Source of the DNA: an uncultured Lachnospiraceae bacterium
GTDB taxonomy: Bacteria; Bacillota; Clostridia; Lachnospirales; Lachnospiraceae
Reading direction: 5' to 3'
Length of the DNA stretch: 58,493 bases
NCBI GenBank assembly: GCA_946558695.1
Contig: CAMNTQ010000018.1
Span: 1 to 58,493 of the forward strand
Shown here: positions 35,345-42,427 of the stretch, piece after piece
Layout of the letters: the number at the start of each line of letters is the position of its first letter
How positions within the stretch are numbered: position 1 is the stretch's first letter
The notes under the pieces: generated by a model
What the model saw: only the letters and a program-made list of their open reading frames with translations
Told to the model about the DNA's origin: nothing
Databases searched by the model: none
Program-made: the position numbers and the translations under genes

Positions 35345-36286
35345 TTATTTCCCAAACAGTTTTTCAGGATACTCCCCCTTATCAATCAGACTCCTGATCG
35401 CTGCCGCAACCGCCGCTTTATCCTCCTTGTATGTGACGCCAAACCATTTGTCATGGGAGGGCAGAACTTTTACCTTTGCTTTTTTATTCCGAACCATCTC
35501 GCCGATAATCTGCGGCAAAAGATATTCTTTTTTCAAGTCCTGCTCGTCCAGTTCCGAAAGGAATTTTGCGAACCCGCATTCCAGCTTGGACAGGAATTCT
35601 ACCGGGAGTCCCCACATATTCATAGACACCGATGCTTCAAGGGGTATCTCTATTTTTTTACCGCCGCGCTGCGCCGCCGCGCATCCGGCGCTTTCCACAA
35701 TATCATACGTTTCCTCTATATCCGTAAGCATACTGTTATCATCCACACTGCAGATTCCTCTCGTTACCGTTCCGTTGCTGCTCAGTGTATTCTTCAGCAC
35801 AAATCCCGCCATACAGATAGAAAGTTCCGCCAAACCGCCTTCTTTTGTCTTTGTCTCCTGCTCTTTCGCAAGATATTCATAAATAGCCTTATATGCCTCT
35901 TTTCCATAATAATCATCTGCGTTGATCACAAGAAAGGGTTCTTTTACAACATCTTTACAGCAAAGGATCGCTTGTCCTGTTCCCCACGGTTTTGTTCTGT
36001 TCTGCCATCTTTCTTTAAACTCCTCCGGGATATCGTCAAGCTCCTGATACGCATAGGCGACATCAACGATTTTTTCAATTCGGTTTCCAATAATCTCTTT
36101 AAAATCCCTTTCCAGATTTTTGCGTATGACGAATACTACTCTATTAAATCCGGCTTCCAGCGCATCGTGAATCGAATAATCCATGATAATTTCCCCATTC
36201 GGCCCTACCGGTTCTAACTGCTTGATCCCTCCGCCAAATCTGCTTCCGATTCCCGCCGCCATAATCACTAATGTTGTGTTTTTCAT
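35345..36286 (-). CDS. Nucleotidyltransferase family protein (sugar-1-phosphate NTP transferase type)
   Basis: A 313-residue protein with the sugar-nucleotide pyrophosphorylase fold: MAAGIGSRFGGGIKQLEPVG-type signature at the start (G-x-G-x-R plus catalytic Lys), GTGQAILCC for base recognition, and the metal-binding VINADDYYG. The C-terminal part (SMNMWGLPVEFL, DKWFGVTYKEDK) resembles a group common in gut Clostridia whose sugar or choline-type substrate is not settled. The ATG at 36286 lies seven codons inside the longest frame and follows GGAGG. It has its own promoter at 36328-36356. It probably supplies an activated sugar or small alcohol for the envelope polymer; NDP-glucose-like products are the simplest guess. 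Confidence 0.8.
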   Translation of the reverse strand: MKNTTLVIMAAGIGSRFGGGIKQLEPVGPNGEIIMDYSIHDALEAGFNRVVFVIRKNLERDFKEIIGNRIEKIVDVAYAYQELDDIPEEFKERWQNRTKPWGTGQAILCCKDVVKEPFLVINADDYYGKEAYKAIYEYLAKEQETKTKEGGLAELSICMAGFVLKNTLSSNGTVTRGICSVDDNSMLTDIEETYDIVESAGCAAAQRGGKKIEIPLEASVSMNMWGLPVEFLSKLECGFAKFLSELDEQDLKKEYLLPQIIGEMVRNKKAKVKVLPSHDKWFGVTYKEDKAAVAAAIRSLIDKGEYPEKLFGK

Positions 36287-36327
36287 ATCCTCAGTCCTCC
36301 GCCATGTCACACCAAATGTCCGACATT

Positions 36328-36356
36328 ATTGTACTTTAATTGTGTTTTGTTGTCTA
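36328..36356 (-). promoter_or_regulatory. Promoter of the nucleotidyltransferase gene
   Basis: TAGACA (36351-36356), 17 bases, TACAAT (36328-36333) on the minus strand; leader about 35 bases. Confidence 0.6.
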
Positions 36357-36399
36357 CCAGATTATTTTTCCAACACTCATTTTCCCGCTTCTTTCAAAG

Positions 36400-37647
36400 C
36401 TATTTTCTAAGTGTTTCTTTCATCTTTTTCTGTATCTCCTCTACAGAACTCTCATCGGGAACCGACACATACAGGGGTCCCCCTTTATAAGAATAACAAT
36501 ATTTTTTCCCGCTGTCGTCTCCCTCGGCCGCAACCGATTCAATCTCCCATCCTTTCATCTTTTCAATCTGCATCTGTACCAGAGACTTAATCTGAGCTTC
36601 CGACAGATTTGTATCCGCGTTGCCCGCCACACTTCCGATCATCTTATTCGCATGGAATAAAATCATCGGAGAACTTGCCTTCTTAATCAGAGCCGAAAGG
36701 AGCGCCTGCTGGTTTTTACCTCTTTGATTGTCACCTGCCGCCAGCGCCTTTCTCTCTCTGACAAAAGCCAATGCCTGTTTCCCGTTAAAATGGTTTGTCC
36801 CTTTTTTGACTTCTACCACCTCTCCGGCCGCCTTGCTAGTCTTAAATGCAAATTCGGATTCTACATCAATTCCTCCCATGACATCTACAATCTCTTCCAC
36901 CGACGTAAAATTCACACGCAGATAAAATGGTATCTCCGTGTCATAGAGTTCCTCAAGCGTAGCCATAGATGTATCCACCCCATAATTTCCCGCGTGCGTA
37001 AGCTTGTCCCTCTCTTCTCCGGAGACTCCCGGAATCTTTACATAATAATCCCTCGGTGTTGTAGTCAGCAAGATTTTATGAGTATTTGGATTGATCGTTG
37101 CAATTAAGTTAACATCGCTGCGGCTTTCCTGATTGATATCTCCATATACGTCAATGCCGCTGATATAGAGATTAAATGGTCTGCTTGTAACCGGAAACAT
37201 ATGCTGTTTTTCATAGCCGCCGCTCTCGTCGCCGATCGCGATCCGGTCTAATGCATGATTTACCCTCAATCCATAAAATCCGATTACGATCAGCAAGAGA
37301 CTAACGGCAAGAGAGAATCCCTTTCCCGAACTACGTTTCTTTCTGCTCCTCGCCGCCCGCTTTTGAAGACTTTTTACAAACAAAAGCAAAAGCAGAAGCA
37401 AGATACCCGCACCGATCATATAAACTTTCGGCAAAATACCCAAAACCGCCATGGATACAAGGAAAAACAAACTTGCCGCCGCCTGTATCATCCATAAAAG
37501 GCGGTCCGAAACCTTCGATCTTCCCCTGCTTTGTCTGCGCATATAGTCAGGGTTCTGTCTTTTTTTCTTTTTTCTTCTGCGATCCTTCTTCGGCCTCCTT
37601 TCTTCTTGATGCGATTTAATATATTTTAACTGGTCACGATACTCCAT
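36400..37647 (-). CDS. Second LCP (LytR-CpsA-Psr) family ligase
   Basis: Attaches undecaprenyl-linked polymers to peptidoglycan, active site outside. The 415-residue product has a very basic cytoplasmic N-terminus (KKDRRRKKKKR), a pair of closely spaced helices (about 50-95), a third helix (about 110-130), then the LCP domain at about 160-330. That domain shows LYISGIDVYG, SDVNLIATINP, the catalytic arginine in LTTTPRDYYV, a DKLTHAGNYG stretch and ALAFVRERKAL. A C-terminal region of about 80 residues is Lys/Glu-rich. The ATG at 37647 has GGGAG upstream and is the first start that keeps the basic N-terminus without the odd upstream leader. Unlike the first LCP it has three membrane helices and no repeat tail. 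Confidence 0.9.
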   Translation of the reverse strand: MEYRDQLKYIKSHQEERRPKKDRRRKKKKRQNPDYMRRQSRGRSKVSDRLLWMIQAAASLFFLVSMAVLGILPKVYMIGAGILLLLLLLFVKSLQKRAARSRKKRSSGKGFSLAVSLLLIVIGFYGLRVNHALDRIAIGDESGGYEKQHMFPVTSRPFNLYISGIDVYGDINQESRSDVNLIATINPNTHKILLTTTPRDYYVKIPGVSGEERDKLTHAGNYGVDTSMATLEELYDTEIPFYLRVNFTSVEEIVDVMGGIDVESEFAFKTSKAAGEVVEVKKGTNHFNGKQALAFVRERKALAAGDNQRGKNQQALLSALIKKASSPMILFHANKMIGSVAGNADTNLSEAQIKSLVQMQIEKMKGWEIESVAAEGDDSGKKYCYSYKGGPLYVSVPDESSVEEIQKKMKETLRK

Positions 37648-37679
37648 TGTCTTCTCCCATCTTCCAATTGTCAGAATAC

Positions 37680-37703
37680 AAAAAACTGCCGCCGGCTTTT
37701 TTT
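37680..37703 (-). terminator. Likely terminator after the c-di-AMP/HPr operon
   Basis: A short G+C stem (GCC/GGC) flanked by seven A on one side and six T on the other, 65 bases after the HPr stop. The stem is short but the A-tract/T-tract extension gives a symmetrical terminator. Confidence 0.45.
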
Positions 37704-37767
37704 GCATACTGCTTCATAGCAAAGAATGGCCCATGTTTACACACAAGCCATCTTATTGCCTTCTTCC

Positions 37768-38031
37768 TTATTCACCAAGTCCGCTTTCAACCGCCTCGAC
37801 CATGGTTTTCAAGGCTTCTTCCTCATCCTCGCCTTCACATATGAGTGTGATCCGATCCCCTTTTTTAATACATGCACCTAAAACACTGAGAACACTTTTC
37901 GCATTTGCTATCATATCGTCATATTCAAATGATACTTTACACGCAAACTGATTCGCCGTATTGCAGAATATTCCCGCTGGCCGCAGATGCAGTCCCGTCG
38001 GATTGTAAATTGTAACTTTTTTTCTGACCAT
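37768..38031 (-). CDS. HPr family phosphocarrier protein
   Basis: An 87-residue HPr-like protein. HPr carries phosphate from enzyme I to PTS permeases on a histidine and, in Bacillota, is also phosphorylated on Ser46 by HPr kinase for carbon control. Both sites are present: GLHLRPAG with His15, and AKSVLSVLG with Ser46. The ATG at 38031 is fixed by the family start (MVRKKVTIYN); upstream in-frame codons belong to the cdaR gene region. It follows cdaR by 17 bases and is last in that operon. No ptsI or HPr kinase is nearby, so it may be the main HPr or a regulatory paralog. Confidence 0.92.
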   Translation of the reverse strand: MVRKKVTIYNPTGLHLRPAGIFCNTANQFACKVSFEYDDMIANAKSVLSVLGACIKKGDRITLICEGEDEEEALKTMVEAVESGLGE

Positions 38032-38048
38032 ATTTTCTTCTCTCCGTC

Positions 38049-39302
38049 TTATTCTTTCATACTTAAAACAACTCTTACTTTTACATTTTTTTCCAAGAAA
38101 CACCCATCCGGAAGCTTTACAGATACAGGCACGTCAAATGTGCCATCTGTCGTGTAATTTTTAAGGTCAATACTGATCGCCTGCTCTAACGACAGATTTT
38201 CAAGTACCTCTTTCGGTCCCCGCACCTGCAGTTCAAGCATATCTGCCGTAGCATAACTCATCGTAAGCTCTTCTGACAGATTATTGATGATAACGGAACC
38301 CACCGTAATATCATATGATTTTGTTCCATCTTTTTCCACCGAAATGGTCACAACTACTGAACCTGCATTCTCATCTGCCAGCTGTATATTATCCGGCAGA
38401 TACTCTGACACATCAATAACCTTTTCCGTCTTCTCCCTTATATTTGATATGTCCAGCGCTTCTTTGGGCACACGCAGAGAAGCAATGCTGCTGATCTCGT
38501 CACGCTCTCCTGAAATCTGTATTGTCTGCGGCTCATAAGTAATTCCGGTAAATTCATACCCTCTCGCTGTTTTGACCAGAGAAGTATCAAACTCTAAAGG
38601 AATGTTTTTGGTATTCAGAATCTGTACGCTGACTCCTACACCTTCTGTTCCGAGATTGTTTGAAAGAAGATTCTGATCAATAATATTATTGTTAGAATCA
38701 TACAGCACAAGCTCTGAATCTAAGATTGCATTTTTAGAAAGGCCCGAGACGCTTACGGAAGCCTCCACCCTGCTAATCTCTGCAATTACAGACTTCGGCC
38801 CGCGGATAGACACTTTTTCAGGCATTGCCTGTATATCGCCGAGTACAAATCCATCCCTGACCGTCCCTGTCGTCGTCGGAACGATCGGAAAACGCTTTGT
38901 CTCCTCGTCCTCCAGTTTGATCTGGAGATTGCGCGGATTAGCCTGCGCGCTGTCATAACGGTCCTCAAACCCATTAATAGCAATGTCAATCGGTATCTGA
39001 GTATCCAAAGTCAGTTCCTTAATATCTGCAATTGCTATGATATCTTTCGCCTTGATCTTATTAAGCGTCTTTCTCTTCGCAGTAACCGTAACATCCACCA
39101 CCTGCGTATTGTCCACAATCTGATAAGTCTGCGGCTGCTGGGCGTTCGCCAGAACCTCTTCATTGATCACTGAAACCGGAATCTCAGAGAATGTTTTATG
39201 GGTTACCGGGTCGTCGATATTAACCACCATGATCCACAGCATAAATGCCACAAAAAAGGCTAATACCTTAAGACCAACATTATTCATCAGCCTTTTTTCC
39301 AT
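38049..39302 (-). CDS. cdaR: CdaR (YbbR domain) regulator of the diadenylate cyclase
   Basis: Extracytoplasmic regulator that interacts with CdaA and tunes c-di-AMP production. The 417-residue product has an N-terminal membrane anchor (about 7-28; VLAFFVAFMLWIMVV) followed by four YbbR repeats of about 85 residues, each with the PVxxxT/EI-type strands (SEIPVSVINEE, ITYEPQTIQISGERDEI). The ATG at 39302 is seven bases after AGGAAGG and lies inside the end of cdaA (23-base overlap), which couples their translation. Bacillus and Listeria often place glmM next; here an HPr gene takes that place. Confidence 0.93.
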   Translation of the reverse strand: MEKRLMNNVGLKVLAFFVAFMLWIMVVNIDDPVTHKTFSEIPVSVINEEVLANAQQPQTYQIVDNTQVVDVTVTAKRKTLNKIKAKDIIAIADIKELTLDTQIPIDIAINGFEDRYDSAQANPRNLQIKLEDEETKRFPIVPTTTGTVRDGFVLGDIQAMPEKVSIRGPKSVIAEISRVEASVSVSGLSKNAILDSELVLYDSNNNIIDQNLLSNNLGTEGVGVSVQILNTKNIPLEFDTSLVKTARGYEFTGITYEPQTIQISGERDEISSIASLRVPKEALDISNIREKTEKVIDVSEYLPDNIQLADENAGSVVVTISVEKDGTKSYDITVGSVIINNLSEELTMSYATADMLELQVRGPKEVLENLSLEQAISIDLKNYTTDGTFDVPVSVKLPDGCFLEKNVKVRVVLSMKE

Positions 39303-40164
39303 TTTTAAGCCTTCCTTTCCAAAATGCTGCCAGTTTCTTTGTTTCCGGCTTCCGGCTCCGAATCCCCTGAAGATGACTCCTAAGTTCATCCCGTGTAATA
39401 TCACGGTCCAAATAGCCGCCGCTGGCCGTTGAAACTGCCCCTGTCTCTTCCGACACGACAATAATGAGCGCATCGCTCACCTCGCTCATTCCCACAGCTG
39501 CTCTGTGTCTGGTTCCCAGTTCTTTGCTTAATCCCATATTATCAGACAGCGGAAGATAGCAAGTTGCCGAGACGATCCTGTCCCCCCGGATAATGATAGC
39601 GCCGTCATGCAGCGGAGTATTGTGTTCAAATATATTAATCAGGACTTGCATGGACACGAGACAATCCATATAAATCCCGGTACTTTCATATTCCGACAAA
39701 TGGATTGCACGCTCTACTACAATCAGGGCTCCTGTTTTCACACGTCCCATGCTGAAGCAGGCCTTAATAATCCCTTCCATCGTCTCTTCACTGAATTTCT
39801 CACGTTCTTTGTAAGCTTCAAAAGGAACAACGGAAGAAAAAAACTGTTTTTCTCCCAATTTTTCAAGCGCCCTTCTAAGTTCCGGCTGAAATACGACCAC
39901 CGCCGCAGTCGCCATAACCGCAACTGCATTCTTCGCAACATAAAGTATCGTATTCATCTGAAAGATCATAGCAAGAAGAATGAAACCGGCAAGTACCAGT
40001 ATCCCCTTAAGAAGCATCCACGCTTTCGTATTCTTAATCCATATAATCACCTGATAGATCAGGAATGTAAGAATCAAAACTTCCACAACATCTGTCGGAT
40101 GAATCTCCGGAAAATAGACGCCTGACACATACTTTTCCAATATCTGCGAAATCCTTTGTTCCAT
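39280..40164 (-). CDS. cdaA: Membrane-bound diadenylate cyclase
   Basis: Makes c-di-AMP from two ATP; the second messenger controls potassium and osmolyte transport and wall homeostasis in Bacillota. The 294-residue product has three N-terminal membrane helices (about 26-44, 50-70, 76-92), a coiled-coil-like linker and the DisA_N (DAC) domain with the catalytic DGA (187-189) and RHR (219-221). Length and motif order match CdaA. Two unknown membrane proteins stand immediately upstream in the same transcription unit. The RBS region (GGGGG at 40173-40177) is close to the ATG. Confidence 0.96.
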   Translation of the reverse strand: MEQRISQILEKYVSGVYFPEIHPTDVVEVLILTFLIYQVIIWIKNTKAWMLLKGILVLAGFILLAMIFQMNTILYVAKNAVAVMATAAVVVFQPELRRALEKLGEKQFFSSVVPFEAYKEREKFSEETMEGIIKACFSMGRVKTGALIVVERAIHLSEYESTGIYMDCLVSMQVLINIFEHNTPLHDGAIIIRGDRIVSATCYLPLSDNMGLSKELGTRHRAAVGMSEVSDALIIVVSEETGAVSTASGGYLDRDITRDELRSHLQGIRSRKPETKKLAAFWKGRLKNGKKADE

Positions 40165-40200
40165 TCTCTCACCCCCTTTTTAACGTTTATGTAACTCGGC

Positions 40201-41262
40201 TTAACGCATTCTTGAAGAACCTTTGGAATGTTCTGAAACTTTTCTTACTGAAGATCTTGCGCCGTCCCGTTCCCCGTGCCCGTCTCTGTCATATCTTCTG
40301 TTTCTTACGGCTTCTGTATCCATAATCTCGGTCTCGCGCCGTCCGTTAATTCTCTTCACCATCTTTTCCGGCTTAGCAACGGAAAGCTTTGGAATCGCTT
40401 TTACATAATAATAGTATTCATCATCTTCATACTGCAGATTCTCACTCTTTGTATAATCGACTGCAAAGAACATTAATTCCAACACAAGTCCTGCAACAAC
40501 TGCAACAATACTTCCTGCCGCTAAAGAGGTATAGGAAGTGTGAACCCCCAATACAATATCTCCGATTATATTTACAACTACATTTATGATCGCTCCTGCT
40601 GCAGCCGCAAGTTTCCACGCATGATTGACAGACTGTCTCCGAATCGTATAAGCAACCAGAAACGCTATCAGAAACGCAGCAATGATAATCCACATTTCCT
40701 TATTCTGAAATACTTTTTTCAGATATTCCGAACTCTGGGCCATAATCCCTGAAAAACCTTTGCCGGTAATACCCGGCGCCGCTTTTTTCACATATTCCAT
40801 CATAAAATGAACAATCGTTCCGCACACAACCGCCGCCATGCTGACCGGCGTTGAAACCAGCGCATAGGACAAAGGCACGGCAAACGGAATCTGAAAAACA
40901 AATGCGACCGGCATAAGCAATACAATAAGCGCCATCTTGGGCGTCAGCCGGAAATAAAAAATATACATAATCAGAAACACAACTGCTGTAACTACAAAAA
41001 TCCCTATCGATACCGCATACATATGAACCAGTATGAGGGCGGTCGCCGCGATCACCGTTATAATAACCGGGAAAAAAGTACAGATTACAGACAAGGCAAG
41101 CGTCACTACCGGCGAGGCCGCCACTTTCATAAAGCCAACATTGTTATTAATCTGATAAAATGCCAGCAAAGCTACAATAAACTGCGCTCCCTTGTCAAAC
41201 ACAATCGAATGCTGCGCATATATTTCCTGAAGTTTCCCTTTGATTACAAATACTCCATCCAT
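40201..41262 (-). CDS. Conserved-looking polytopic membrane protein upstream of cdaA, function unknown
   Basis: A 353-residue protein with eight or more hydrophobic segments spread over residues 25-260. A soluble C-terminal tail carries an acidic Tyr-rich patch (YEDDEYYYYVKAIP) and an Arg-rich end (RRETEIMDTEAVRNRR ... SSRMR). I do not recognise the family and see no catalytic motif. Its start codon directly abuts the stop of the 131-residue membrane protein (41263), and cdaA begins 36 bases after its own stop, so all three are read together. The position suggests a membrane partner or transporter linked to c-di-AMP, by context only. Confidence 0.7.
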   Translation of the reverse strand: MDGVFVIKGKLQEIYAQHSIVFDKGAQFIVALLAFYQINNNVGFMKVAASPVVTLALSVICTFFPVIITVIAATALILVHMYAVSIGIFVVTAVVFLIMYIFYFRLTPKMALIVLLMPVAFVFQIPFAVPLSYALVSTPVSMAAVVCGTIVHFMMEYVKKAAPGITGKGFSGIMAQSSEYLKKVFQNKEMWIIIAAFLIAFLVAYTIRRQSVNHAWKLAAAAGAIINVVVNIIGDIVLGVHTSYTSLAAGSIVAVVAGLVLELMFFAVDYTKSENLQYEDDEYYYYVKAIPKLSVAKPEKMVKRINGRRETEIMDTEAVRNRRYDRDGHGERDGARSSVRKVSEHSKGSSRMR

Positions 41263-41658
41263 TTACTTTTTCTCCCTTTCATACCACTTAAGAAGTCTCG
41301 TCAAATCATGATTGTATTTTTTCACTCTCATTCTCGCTTCCTTATGCTTCTGATTATATATATGACTGGAAATAACAGCGTAAATTACGACTACGCCAAA
41401 ATATCCTACCACAAAAATCATAAGAAGCATCAGCATCAAGCTGTTAGACATCCCCTCCATCAGCGCGTCAAAACCCACAAGCACAATCAATGCCGCTACA
41501 CATACATAGCCGATCGTCACCCATATGATAGAGCTGAAAATATGCATGCCTGCATAATCCTTCCTGTAATATTCACTTATTTTAAAATCTTCCTTGCCTT
41601 GCGTATGCTCATACAGCGCAAGTTTCGTCATTAATTTAACCTTGCGTTCGTCTAACAT
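41263..41658 (-). CDS. Small membrane protein, first gene of the cdaA operon, function unknown
   Basis: 131 residues: a soluble N-terminus (about 1-38; LALYEHTQGKEDFKISEYY), three hydrophobic segments (about 40-60, 72-90 and 85-100, the last two nearly continuous), and a basic C-terminal helix (KEARMRVKKYNHDLTRLLK). No known domain recognised. It has AGAGGTGG five bases before the ATG and a promoter at 41704-41733 overlapping the end of comF. Its stop touches the next start without a gap, a spacing usually seen for proteins made in equal amounts. Confidence 0.7.
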   Translation of the reverse strand: MLDERKVKLMTKLALYEHTQGKEDFKISEYYRKDYAGMHIFSSIIWVTIGYVCVAALIVLVGFDALMEGMSNSLMLMLLMIFVVGYFGVVVIYAVISSHIYNQKHKEARMRVKKYNHDLTRLLKWYEREKK

Positions 41659-41703
41659 CGTCCACCTCTAATTTATACTTCTCGATATTTAACTATCATT
41701 TTC

Positions 41704-41733
41704 AGTATAACAAATATCAGTATCCTTGTCCAA
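41704..41733 (-). promoter_or_regulatory. Promoter of the 131aa-353aa-cdaA-cdaR-HPr operon
   Basis: TTGGAC (41728-41733), 18-base spacer, TATACT (41704-41709) on the minus strand. The -35 box lies inside the last codons of comF. Leader about 38 bases. Confidence 0.6.
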
Positions 41734-42427
41734 TACTTATCGTCAAATAGAAGACATTTTCTGCTCCTGCTCTTTTTAATGTCTTCGCCGCCTCATTCAT
41801 TGTGTTTCCTGTAGTATAAATATCATCAATCAGTAAAATTGCCTTTCCGTCTAACCGCGCTCCGTCTGCCGCAGCAAATGCATTCCTGAGATTCTTTTCC
41901 CGCTGCACGGGGCTCAAATTCTTAAGGGGACTCGTCCTACGTACCCTCTTGAGAAGCTTTACACTAACAGGAATCCCCAACATCTTCCCCAATATCTTTG
42001 CAGCAATTGCCGCCTGATTATAACCTCTTTTCCTCAGCCTTGCCGGATAAAGAGGAATTGGTACGATGAGATCCGGATTCCATCTCTTTAATACTGCACC
42101 GTATCTTTCGGCCAATTCTTCTGCATAATACTGCCCGAATCTACGCTGATTATGGAATTTGTACTGGTAAATTGACCGGTTTACCGGTTCTTTGTGAAGC
42201 CAGAGCGCAGCTCCCTTATCAAAATAGCGCTGCGTTTGTACGCAATCATAACAATATTCCTGTTCTTCATGCCGGAGCGGTTTCCCGCATTTCATACATT
42301 TCGGCTCCCTGACCTCCAAATCCTTAAGTCTTTTCCGGCAGCAAAAACATACTCCCTGCCGGAACGCACGTCCGCAAAACGGGCAAATCTCCGGCCAAAA
42401 TAATTTTAAAATAGACAATCCTATCAA
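41717..42427 (-). CDS. comF: ComF family protein (phosphoribosyltransferase-like)
   Basis: ComF acts in DNA uptake/processing during natural transformation in Bacillota, and homologs occur widely without competence. The 236-residue product has an N-terminal zinc ribbon with four Cys pairs (CPFCG, CFCC, CMKCG, CYDC) and a type I PRTase domain, with the PRPP loop ILLIDDIYTTGNT at about 200-212 and VPIPLYPARLRKRGYNQA, typical of ComF/GntX. Its ATG overlaps the recD2 stop as ATGA, so translation is coupled to a recombination helicase. Length is normal. Confidence 0.93.
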   Translation of the reverse strand: MIGLSILKLFWPEICPFCGRAFRQGVCFCCRKRLKDLEVREPKCMKCGKPLRHEEQEYCYDCVQTQRYFDKGAALWLHKEPVNRSIYQYKFHNQRRFGQYYAEELAERYGAVLKRWNPDLIVPIPLYPARLRKRGYNQAAIAAKILGKMLGIPVSVKLLKRVRRTSPLKNLSPVQREKNLRNAFAAADGARLDGKAILLIDDIYTTGNTMNEAAKTLKRAGAENVFYLTISIGQGY

